Shown: in pieces, positions 8,438 to 15,674 of the stretch
How positions within the stretch are numbered: position 1 is the first letter of the stretch
How the letters are laid out: each line of letters opens with the position of its first letter
Source of the DNA: Aristaeella lactis
GTDB taxonomy: Bacteria; Bacillota; Clostridia; Christensenellales; Aristaeellaceae
Assembly: GCF_018118585.1 (NCBI RefSeq)
Contig: NZ_CP069421.1
Span: 1,612,001-1,676,000 of the forward strand
Length of the DNA stretch: 64,000 nucleotides
Direction of reading: 5' to 3'
The notes under the pieces: model-generated
Seen by the model: the letters and a program-made list of their open reading frames with translations, nothing else
The model's database searches: none
Told to the model about the DNA's origin: nothing
Made by a program: the position numbers and the translations under genes

Positions 8438-9499
8438 ATGCTGAAACGTTTGTTCTCTCTCCTTTTGGCACTGGCGGTCATCCTGACCGGCACAGCAGCC
8501 GCGGATGAGCAGGTGATCGAAATCTATGACATCGCCGGCCTGCGGGACGCGGCCAATCATCCCGGTGCCAGTTTTCGTCTCATGAACGATATTGACCTGA
8601 AGGATGTGGACTGGACGCCCATTCCCTTCTCCGGCGACCTGGACGGAAACGGCTTCGGAATCTACAACCTGACCGTCACCCGTGTCGGGGAAGACAGGCG
8701 GATCACCGTGGACGGCAACAGGAAGGAATATGATACCTGCTTTGCCGGCCTGTTCTCTGTTATGGAAGCTTCTTCCGTAAAGAACCTGAAAGTCATCGGC
8801 GCCCATGTGACCATCGATGGAAAAACCCACTGCTTTGCCTCTATTCTGGCCGGATATGCCCAGCACTGCACCTTTGATAACGTGACCGTGGACGGATATG
8901 TACGCCTGAACAACGAGGGCGTGATGTCCGGTGTAGCCGGCATCGCCGGTTTCGGCAGCGGGATTATTGACAACTGCAATGCCAGGGTGGAGCTGATCTT
9001 CAACGACCTGAACCGGGATTCCCGGTGTGAGCAGTTCCTCGGCGCCATGATGGCAACCGGCTACGCGAAAGTGCAGCACTGCACCGTGGATATTGACGGA
9101 TACGTTTCCTGCTTCGGCTACTGCCATAACGGCGGTCTCATGGGCCTGTTCTATACCAGCGGAACCAAATATCCGCTCGGGCTGGAGAACCGCGTTGTCA
9201 ACCATAATACTGTTACCGGGCGGATCTATTTCTTTGAGCACAATCCGGACCGCCGGGCTTACTGCAAGGGAGACGTGGGCGAAACGCTGACCAAGCTCAC
9301 CTCACGCAAGCCCAACAACCTCAAAGGATTCACCCGGAAGGAAACCAAGGAATTCCGCAAGGTTCTTCTCCCCGAAACCTGCGAAGAACCGGTTTACGAG
9401 GAAAAAGAGATCCCGCCGGCCGACGGCGAATGGGGCTGGACAGAACACACCTGTTCAACCTGCGGCTACACATGGCGCGATAACTACGTCGCTCCGTAA
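8438..9499 (+). CDS. Secreted beta-helix-like (GLUG-type) protein with C-terminal CxxC tail
   Basis: A 353-residue protein with a signal peptide (residues 1-22, cut near TAAADE). The body has repeating short beta motifs typical of right-handed beta-helix and GLUG-like surface proteins: FRLMNDIDL, FSGDLDGNGFGIYNLTV, GLFSVMEASSVKNLKV and GGLMGLFY. The end, HTCSTCGYTWRDNY, is a small CxxC element of the kind that closes repeats in Firmicute surface proteins. ATG 8438 has TGGAGG seven bases upstream. It is monocistronic, between a divergent promoter region and a strong terminator. The function is unknown; adhesion or carbohydrate binding at the cell surface would fit the fold. Confidence 0.75.
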   Translation: MLKRLFSLLLALAVILTGTAAADEQVIEIYDIAGLRDAANHPGASFRLMNDIDLKDVDWTPIPFSGDLDGNGFGIYNLTVTRVGEDRRITVDGNRKEYDTCFAGLFSVMEASSVKNLKVIGAHVTIDGKTHCFASILAGYAQHCTFDNVTVDGYVRLNNEGVMSGVAGIAGFGSGIIDNCNARVELIFNDLNRDSRCEQFLGAMMATGYAKVQHCTVDIDGYVSCFGYCHNGGLMGLFYTSGTKYPLGLENRVVNHNTVTGRIYFFEHNPDRRAYCKGDVGETLTKLTSRKPNNLKGFTRKETKEFRKVLLPETCEEPVYEEKEIPPADGEWGWTEHTCSTCGYTWRDNYVAP

Positions 9500-9520
9500 T
9501 AACACCAGTATCTGTTTTGA

Positions 9521-9548
9521 CTGCGGCAGTCCTGCCGCAGTTTTTTTT
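9521..9548 (+). terminator. Intrinsic terminator
   Basis: The stem CTGCGGCAG (9521-9529) pairs with CTGCCGCAG (9532-9540) and is followed by eight T. It ends the beta-helix protein transcript. Confidence 0.9.
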
Positions 9549-9592
9549 GTTTTGTCCGTTCCCGGCTTATCTCCTGCCATGTCTGATATGTC

Positions 9593-9621
9593 TTGACAAG
9601 CACATACAACATAGTTACAAT
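9593..9621 (+). promoter_or_regulatory. Sigma-A promoter of the cyclic-nucleotide-binding gene
   Basis: A perfect TTGACA (9593-9598), 17-bp spacer and TACAAT (9616-9621) stand about 60 bp before the start codon. Confidence 0.75.
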
Positions 9622-9681
9622 TTAGAAAAAGAGCCGTTTTCATATGTTTTATCTATCTGAATACAGAAAGGAAAATACGCA

Positions 9682-10578
9682 ATGAAAGAAAAGCTTTTCA
9701 GCAGAAACGAAGTTGTATTCCGTGAAGGCGATCTTGGCGAGAGCTTTTTCCAGATCATGGAAGGCAAAGCCGGCGTATACCTTCATTACGGAGAAGCGGA
9801 TGAACGGAAACTGACAGAGATGAAGCCCGGTCAGTATTTCGGTGAAATGGCTGTCATCGGCGCGTGGCCCCGCACCGCGACCATCGTCGCGGAAGAGGAC
9901 CTGCGCGTTACGGAGATCACTGAAGCCGGTCTGAACGAATATTTCACGGAACAGCCTGACAGGATCCTGGCCATCATGAAACAGATCGGCAGCCGGATCC
10001 GCACGCTGACCGAGGAATATGATGAGGTCACCGCGTTCCTGAAGGAAAAGAAGGATGACGGTGCGGAGAAAAAAGAAGGCTTCCTGGCAAAACTGAAAAA
10101 GTACCGGGAGATCAGCGCTCTCGCGAAAAAGAACGCTGTCAGGAACACCGTGGAAGAAACGGTTAAGGTAAAGATCCAGGATAAGCCCAAGGCCTCCCCG
10201 CTTCCCGTGGAATCCTGCGATAAAGGGCAGATCATTTTCCGCGAAGGGGAAAGCGGCACGTTTATGTACGCGATCCACGGCGGTACTGTCGGCATTTATA
10301 CCGGTTACGGCTCCACACTGGAAAAGAAACTGACAACGCTCTACCCCAATTCCTTCTTCGGTGAAATGAGCCTGATCGATCACGAACGGCGCAGCGCGAC
10401 TGCGGTTGCCGAGGAAAACGGTACTATCCTGGAGATCATCAGTGCCGAAAACCTGCAGGATCTCTTCAAAGCCAATCCGCTTGAAGTGGATATGATCCTG
10501 CGTCATCTTTCCAGTCGTCTGAAAAAGCTCACCATCGATTATGTGAAAGCCTGTGATGAAGCCGTTCAGGAGTCCTGA
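9682..10578 (+). CDS. Tandem cyclic nucleotide-binding domain protein
   Basis: A 298-residue protein made of two cNMP-binding domains (about 1-115 and 165-290) joined by a charged Lys/Glu linker. Each has a phosphate-binding cassette with the conserved Glu and Arg: FGEMAVIGAWPRTAT in the first and FGEMSLIDHERRSAT in the second, so both look able to bind a cyclic nucleotide. There is no helix-turn-helix, kinase or membrane segment. It may therefore act by protein contact, like a regulatory subunit, rather than as a Crp-type DNA binder. A strong promoter precedes it. A class III nucleotide cyclase is two genes downstream, which suggests synthesis and sensing of one signal. Confidence 0.88.
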   Translation: MKEKLFSRNEVVFREGDLGESFFQIMEGKAGVYLHYGEADERKLTEMKPGQYFGEMAVIGAWPRTATIVAEEDLRVTEITEAGLNEYFTEQPDRILAIMKQIGSRIRTLTEEYDEVTAFLKEKKDDGAEKKEGFLAKLKKYREISALAKKNAVRNTVEETVKVKIQDKPKASPLPVESCDKGQIIFREGESGTFMYAIHGGTVGIYTGYGSTLEKKLTTLYPNSFFGEMSLIDHERRSATAVAEENGTILEIISAENLQDLFKANPLEVDMILRHLSSRLKKLTIDYVKACDEAVQES

Positions 10579-10599
10579 TGTGAATCACCGGCCTTCTTC

Positions 10600-10640
10600 T
10601 CCCGGGTTCCGGCACCAAACCGGTTTCCCGGGATTTCTGT
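10600..10640 (+). terminator. Probable terminator or attenuator hairpin
   Basis: TCCCGGG (10600-10606) pairs with CCCGGGA (10627-10633), and an inner CCGG/CCGG stem extends it. The tail TTTCTGTT is only moderately T-rich, so read-through into the next gene is likely. Confidence 0.5.
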
Positions 10641-10665
10641 TATCACCTGCTGAAAAGGATAGGTT

Positions 10666-11454
10666 ATGAAAAACATTTACATCGATACCTGCGTACTGCC
10701 CCGCGCCAGGCTGGAAGCGGGCCGGGTTTACCGCGACCGTTTCGGTTCCTCCCTGGGATTTGAACTCCTTCCCATGTTTGATCTCCCCGATTTTGAGGCA
10801 AATCTGGAAAAGAACCTTGATCTTTTCGGCGGTGGGCCGCTTCTGTTCCATGAGCCTGTCTGGGGTGTTGAGCATTCCGCGCCGAAAGGCAGTCCTGCCT
10901 ATGAGGAAGGCATGTATCACATCCTGCTGACAAAAAAATACGCAGATATCCTGCATCCGGCTTCCATGGTTTATCATCTCAGCAACTGTCCTGTCTCCCT
11001 CGACACGAAGAAACAGATGCTGAAAACTACCCTTGAAAACCTGGATGAGATGCGGGATCTGTTCCCGGATGTAAAGATCCTGGTGGAAAACACCGGCATC
11101 CGTGCGGACGGAACCCTGCTCCTGGACCAGGCTGAATTTACCATTCTCTGCCTCAGCCGGGGCCTTCCGGTACTGATCGATATAGGTCATGCCAATGCCA
11201 ACGGCTGGAATATCCGGAAGCTCATCATGGACCTGCGGGAGCTCATCGGCGGCTTCCATCTGCATAACAATGACGGGATGCATGACCTCCACTGCCGGCT
11301 CCGGGACGGAACCGTTGACTACCGGGAACTCATTCCCCTGATGAACGAATACACTCCCGATGTCCCCTTTATCATTGAGTATACAAGGCCGGATAATTAC
11401 GTAGACCCGCTTTTCCGGGATATCGAATACCTGTGCGAACTTTCAGGCAGGTAA
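10666..11454 (+). CDS. Xylose isomerase-like TIM-barrel protein (AP endonuclease 2 superfamily)
   Basis: A 262-residue protein with the plan of the xylose-isomerase-like TIM-barrel superfamily. Candidate metal ligands lie at strand ends: ILVENTG (Glu), IDIGHAN (His), GFHLHNNDG (His) and PFIIEYTRP (Glu). Members are sugar isomerases, epimerases or endonuclease IV relatives, and the sequence alone does not select among them. It lies between the cyclic-nucleotide receptor and the cyclase, 36 bp before the latter, which suggests cotranscription. Whether it takes part in that signalling or is a metabolic passenger is open. Confidence 0.7.
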   Translation: MKNIYIDTCVLPRARLEAGRVYRDRFGSSLGFELLPMFDLPDFEANLEKNLDLFGGGPLLFHEPVWGVEHSAPKGSPAYEEGMYHILLTKKYADILHPASMVYHLSNCPVSLDTKKQMLKTTLENLDEMRDLFPDVKILVENTGIRADGTLLLDQAEFTILCLSRGLPVLIDIGHANANGWNIRKLIMDLRELIGGFHLHNNDGMHDLHCRLRDGTVDYRELIPLMNEYTPDVPFIIEYTRPDNYVDPLFRDIEYLCELSGR

Positions 11455-11490
11455 ACCTTGTATGCGGCTAACCGCTGACAGGAGAAAAAG

Positions 11491-12807
11491 ATGCTGCGTG
11501 AACTGAATTCGGAACGGATACAGTATATCTTCCGGAACATGGACGATTCCGTCTGTATCACAGGAATGGGCGGAGAACTGCTCTATGCCAATCCTGCCGC
11601 TGAAAAGCTGTTCGGGCTCCGTGCCGGAGATCGTCCCAAACTCTGGGAAGCCATCCCTTATGTGGAAGGAAACGATGAACTGATCCAGCTGTTTATCGAC
11701 AGCGTGATGGAGAAGCGTAAATCCTTCAACGCGCTCGTGGATTATGTCAACAACGAAGGCCGTCTTTTCCGCCTGCATGTCAGCCTGACCTGTGAGCCAA
11801 GCGACCCGGGTCTGTTCCTGGTCGTCATCAGCGACCTGACCCAGTCCGTCAGGGTGAAATCGGCCTTTGCCCGCTACACTTCCGAGGATATCGCTGATTA
11901 CGTGCTGACAGCTCCGGACGGGGAAAAACAGGGCGGTAAGGCGCAGGAAGTCACCATCCTCATGAGTGACCTGCGCGGCTTTACAGCCATGAGTTCTCGG
12001 CTTTCATCCACCCAGCTTGTCTCCGTCCTGAATCATTACTTTGAAAGCATGTCCGCCGTCATTGAGCGTCACCGGGGAACCATCATCGAATTCCTGGGAG
12101 ACGGCATCTTTGTCGTCTTCGGCGCCCCGAAGGAACTTCCGGACCACGCGTCTGCCGCGGTCCGCTGCGCCATTGAGATGCAGAATGCCATGGAGGCGGT
12201 AAACGCCTGGAACCGGGAAAACGGTTACCCGGAACTGGATATGGGAATCGGCGTCAATACCGGCACGGTCGTTGTAGGCAATATCGGTTCCGAAAAGAAA
12301 ATGAAATACGGCTGTATGGGCGAAGCCGTCAACCTGGCCGGCCGTCTGGAATCCTTCACAGTCCGCGGTCAGGTCTTCATCTCTGAAAGCACCCGGGAGC
12401 GGGCATCGGAGGAAGTGTCGGTCAAATCCGAAAGCAGTTTCCTGCCCAAGGGAGCCACTCATGATATGCGCTTTTATGACATTTCCGGCATTGGAAGCTG
12501 TAAACTGAATGATGCCTCCGGTGTTTCAGACTGGATCACCCTTTCCGGGAAAGCACTGGTTTTCTATGTGCTGGAGGAAAAGACCGTGGATCACACGGAA
12601 CACACCGGATCCCTGACCCGGATCTCCGCCGATAACCGTTTTGCCCTGCTGGCAACCGGCAGCAAACTGAAGCCCTTCCAGAACCTGATGCTCAGGATCG
12701 GGGGCAGGGACGCTTATGCAAAGATTGTCAGCCAGGAGGGAAATGATTTCAGGTTATGCTTTACGTCAGTTCCGGAAAACTTCCCGGACCTGGTCAAAAC
12801 ACTTTGA
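11491..12807 (+). CDS. PAS-domain class III adenylate/guanylate cyclase
   Basis: A 438-residue soluble protein: PAS domain (about 8-118), class III cyclase domain (about 150-335) and a C-terminal beta-rich domain (about 350-435), loosely PilZ-like but without the RxxxR and DxSxxG motifs. The catalytic set is complete: metal ligands Asp160 (LMSDLRGF) and Asp204 (FLGDG), and transition-state Asn281 and Arg285 (VNLAGRLE). At the two purine-selecting positions I read Glu200 and Gly274 instead of the Lys and Asp/Thr of known adenylate cyclases, so the product (cAMP or cGMP) is uncertain. The ribosome site is AGGAGAAAAAG. The stop codon touches the stop of the convergent esterase gene with no base between. 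Confidence 0.88.
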   Translation: MLRELNSERIQYIFRNMDDSVCITGMGGELLYANPAAEKLFGLRAGDRPKLWEAIPYVEGNDELIQLFIDSVMEKRKSFNALVDYVNNEGRLFRLHVSLTCEPSDPGLFLVVISDLTQSVRVKSAFARYTSEDIADYVLTAPDGEKQGGKAQEVTILMSDLRGFTAMSSRLSSTQLVSVLNHYFESMSAVIERHRGTIIEFLGDGIFVVFGAPKELPDHASAAVRCAIEMQNAMEAVNAWNRENGYPELDMGIGVNTGTVVVGNIGSEKKMKYGCMGEAVNLAGRLESFTVRGQVFISESTRERASEEVSVKSESSFLPKGATHDMRFYDISGIGSCKLNDASGVSDWITLSGKALVFYVLEEKTVDHTEHTGSLTRISADNRFALLATGSKLKPFQNLMLRIGGRDAYAKIVSQEGNDFRLCFTSVPENFPDLVKTL

Positions 12808-14055
12808 TTATCGGAGATACGGAGCGAATAGCGGATCCAGCACTTCCCTGTTGTACCGCAGGAAAAGCTCTCCCTTCATCTGCTGTGCTTTATCCTGCAT
12901 GTCCTTTACCGGCTTGTGAAGAAGATGCTCATCGCAGTAATCCAGGATCATCTCCATATCCGTTCTCAGGATGGCATGGCCGTCCAGGTGGATGATCATA
13001 TTGTTCTGTTCCCCGCAGCCCAGGAGGTCCCAGACCGGCTGGGACGCTGCAAAGGCAAGGCACTGCCCCTCTGTATTGTTCCATCCTTCAGATGTGATAC
13101 CGGTCACCATGATCAGGTGCCGGTTTTTTCCTGCCGCGAGGGCGCACAGCATATGCTGGTCCACCGGGAAAGCGCGTGCGGACGGTACCCGGGCAAAGTT
13201 TCCGCAGAACCAGTATCCTTCCCCGCCCTGCAGGTTGGAAAGCGGTTCATTCTGTGAATCGTTGGTCCACTGCTCCGGGCCGCCCAGGCTGCTCAGGTCG
13301 TAAGTCTTTCCCTGGTTGTTCGTCCGGTAGATCGCTGTTCCTCCCGCTCCGGAGCAGGAAGGGATCGTCACCCGGATCCGTTCGTCATAGGCGCCGGCCA
13401 CAGCGGCGCTTTTTCCGTATCTGGACACACCGCCCACAAGGGATAATCCCGGGTTGATCCCCAGCTTTTTCCCGGCTCCGTTTTCCAGGGCGTCAATCAC
13501 TTTGCTGACACCCCATGCCCAGGCCAGCAGTGCTCCGCGCTGCCCTGTGGGATTTTCCGGCTCATACGGATACAGGGTATAGAAAGCCCCGGTATAGGAG
13601 CTGTCATCCCGGGACACCCGTGAACAGTCATACTGGATCGCGGCGTATCCGCGTTCCATCGCGTATTTGCAGTTATCGGAAAAGCCGGTGACCCATTCTT
13701 TGGTAAACCAGTTCTGGTAATGCCAGGGCCAGTATTCAATATAAAAGGGATATCCGCCCTCCGGTTTTTCAGCCGCGGGAATGCCTGCCAGCACAGAAAA
13801 AGAAGCACTCCGGTTTCCGGCGGAAACAGTAATATCCATCAGGATCCCGCCGGTCTCCGGATCCTTCTTCAGGGCCCAGGCCAGGCTTTCTCCGGCTTTG
13901 TCCGGCATATAACCGTACACGTATTCCGAATACAGCGAAAGGATCTCCTCCCGCCTTCTTTTCCAGTCATCAGGGGTCCTGACCGGTTCACCGTTCATGA
14001 ACCGAATCAGTTCCGGCAGGCCTTCCGTTTCCGTCAGCTTTTCGGGATCAGTCAT
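12808..14055 (-). CDS. Glucuronoyl esterase-like hydrolase (CE15 family), no signal peptide
   Basis: A 415-residue alpha/beta hydrolase. The nucleophile motif VGGVSRYGKSA matches the GxSRxGK elbow of family CE15, and the late DGHAIL supplies the likely catalytic His. CE15 enzymes cleave esters between glucuronic acid of xylan and lignin alcohols. This one lacks a signal peptide, so it would act on imported fragments or on other ester substrates. I chose ATG 14055 (MTDPEKLTE), which has AAGGGG eight bases upstream. ATG 14082 overlaps the previous gene by ATGA but has no ribosome site. It is the last gene of a leftward run with a CBM9-like protein and a dehydrogenase. Confidence 0.8.
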   Translation of the reverse strand: MTDPEKLTETEGLPELIRFMNGEPVRTPDDWKRRREEILSLYSEYVYGYMPDKAGESLAWALKKDPETGGILMDITVSAGNRSASFSVLAGIPAAEKPEGGYPFYIEYWPWHYQNWFTKEWVTGFSDNCKYAMERGYAAIQYDCSRVSRDDSSYTGAFYTLYPYEPENPTGQRGALLAWAWGVSKVIDALENGAGKKLGINPGLSLVGGVSRYGKSAAVAGAYDERIRVTIPSCSGAGGTAIYRTNNQGKTYDLSSLGGPEQWTNDSQNEPLSNLQGGEGYWFCGNFARVPSARAFPVDQHMLCALAAGKNRHLIMVTGITSEGWNNTEGQCLAFAASQPVWDLLGCGEQNNMIIHLDGHAILRTDMEMILDYCDEHLLHKPVKDMQDKAQQMKGELFLRYNREVLDPLFAPYLR

Positions 14056-14078
14056 CTCTGTTCCCCTTTCCCTGTTCT

Positions 14079-14675
14079 TCATTCAAGGATCATGGTGCCG
14101 AAGCTTTCCGGCCGGTGATAATCCGGCACAGAAGAATCAACCGGATTCCAGGCCAGGTAATGGGGATGCACCGTCTTGTCCCCGCACTTGTATACGTTGG
14201 CTTTCAGGATCCCTGTAAACCGGAATTCCGGATAAAAGCGGCGCAGGAATTCGCCTGGAATCCGGTACTCCGCTTCCCATCCGTCAGCGGTACGGCTGGT
14301 CCGGATCCGGAAATACGCAGCAGGATCCGGCAGCAGGATCCGTTCCCGGTCATACCGGTCCCTGCCAAAGCCGATATGCAGGCAGCCGTTGGGATTGATC
14401 TCAAAATTCAGGTACTTTTCCTCCCCTGCGGGCATAAAAAAGAATTCCAGGCAGCTGTCCTCATGTACGGGAGACATCGGCGCGGTATACTCCGCCCTGA
14501 TGTCTCTTTCTTTTGCCCGCAATAAAACCAGAAGGTTTTCGCCGTCATGAAAAATGCGGCCTCCGGCACGGATACCGCAATCCGGTTCCCACAGAACCTG
14601 GTCCATCGTCAGTTCCGGAATATCATCCGGGCGGGTTTTGCTTCCTGCCCGGATGATCGTATATTGTTTTTCCAC
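14079..14675 (-). CDS. Carbohydrate-binding family 9-like protein
   Basis: A 198-residue single-domain protein resembling the CBM9/DOMON-like beta-sandwich. Landmarks are the early WEPDCG region, EDSCLEFFFMP, YLNFEINPNGCLHIG and the closing HPHYLAWNPV and YHRPESFGTMIL. It has no signal peptide. Stand-alone relatives commonly sit in carbohydrate-use clusters. It lies 15 bp after the dehydrogenase gene and ends beside the start of the esterase gene (4-bp overlap if the upstream ATG is used), so the three are probably cotranscribed. Confidence 0.78.
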   Translation of the reverse strand: MEKQYTIIRAGSKTRPDDIPELTMDQVLWEPDCGIRAGGRIFHDGENLLVLLRAKERDIRAEYTAPMSPVHEDSCLEFFFMPAGEEKYLNFEINPNGCLHIGFGRDRYDRERILLPDPAAYFRIRTSRTADGWEAEYRIPGEFLRRFYPEFRFTGILKANVYKCGDKTVHPHYLAWNPVDSSVPDYHRPESFGTMILE

Positions 14676-14690
14676 GTTTTTCTGCCTCCG

Positions 14691-15653
14691 TCAGTATCCC
14701 TTTTTCCGATCCACCAGGTGGTCAGGCTTTTCGCCCCTGCAGTACCGTTCCAGGTCCGCCAGGAACATTTCCGTGATCCGATCCACTGTATGCATCAGCG
14801 TCATATTGCCTGCCGTATGGGGAGTGATCAGCAGGTTCGGCAGCTCCCAGACCGGATCATCCTTCGTCAGCGGTTCCTTTTCAAATACATCCAGTCCCGC
14901 GTAAAGCCTTCCGGCCTTCAGTTCCCGGATCAGCTTTTCCTGGTCTATGACCGTTCCGCGGCCCACATTGATGATCACCGCGCCGTCCGGCAGCAGGCTC
15001 AGCTGCTTTTCACCCACCATATGGAATGTTTCTTTTGTGCCAGGCAGCGACATGAGCAGTACATCCGTTTCCGGCAGCACCGTTTCCCATTGTTCCCGTG
15101 TCAGGATCCGGTCAAAGCAGCCGCCCGGATTCTTTCCGCTCTGGTTGACGCCTGTAAGGCAGGCCGGGGAAAAGGCCCTCAGCCGGACCGCGGTTTCCTG
15201 TCCGATATCACCGGTTCCCAGCAGGGTGATCCGGCTGCCTTTGATGGAACGCACAAGCAGATCCCTTCTCCACTCATGGGCCGCCACAATCTGCCTGTAT
15301 TCAGGCTGCCGGCGCAGGATGTCCAGCAGCATCATCACGGTATGCTCTGCGATCGTAACGCCGTAAGCGCCGGAAGAGTTGGACAGCATTGCTTCCGGAT
15401 TCGCAAAGGCATCTTCCGCCAGGAACTTGTCCACCCCGGCGAAGGGGGTGCAGATCCATTTCAGCGCGGTGGATACTTTGGCGGTTTCCGGCGCCTGTCC
15501 AAAGATAACCTCCGCTTCATTCAGGAAATTCCTGTCTTCTTCCGGTGAATCCATGATCCGGACTTCAAATCCTTTTTTCTCAGCCGTCTCACGGATCATC
15601 TTCCGGTGTCTTTCTGTCAGAAACGGTTCAGCTACCGCCAGTTTCCTGTTCAT
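14691..15653 (-). CDS. NAD(P)-dependent D-2-hydroxyacid dehydrogenase
   Basis: A 320-residue protein. The N-terminal flanking part of the substrate domain is followed by a Rossmann domain with GTGDIG near residue 147. The catalytic triad of the family is visible: Arg in NVGRGTVID, Glu in DVFEKEPL and His in TPHTAGN. Substrates in the family include glyoxylate/hydroxypyruvate, phosphoglycerate and other 2-keto acids; this one cannot be assigned from sequence. GGAG lies 8 bases before the start. It lies between the secreted peptidase-like gene (21 bp away) and the CBM9-like gene. Confidence 0.88.
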   Translation of the reverse strand: MNRKLAVAEPFLTERHRKMIRETAEKKGFEVRIMDSPEEDRNFLNEAEVIFGQAPETAKVSTALKWICTPFAGVDKFLAEDAFANPEAMLSNSSGAYGVTIAEHTVMMLLDILRRQPEYRQIVAAHEWRRDLLVRSIKGSRITLLGTGDIGQETAVRLRAFSPACLTGVNQSGKNPGGCFDRILTREQWETVLPETDVLLMSLPGTKETFHMVGEKQLSLLPDGAVIINVGRGTVIDQEKLIRELKAGRLYAGLDVFEKEPLTKDDPVWELPNLLITPHTAGNMTLMHTVDRITEMFLADLERYCRGEKPDHLVDRKKGY

Positions 15654-15674
15654 TGTTCAGTCTCCGTTATTGCA

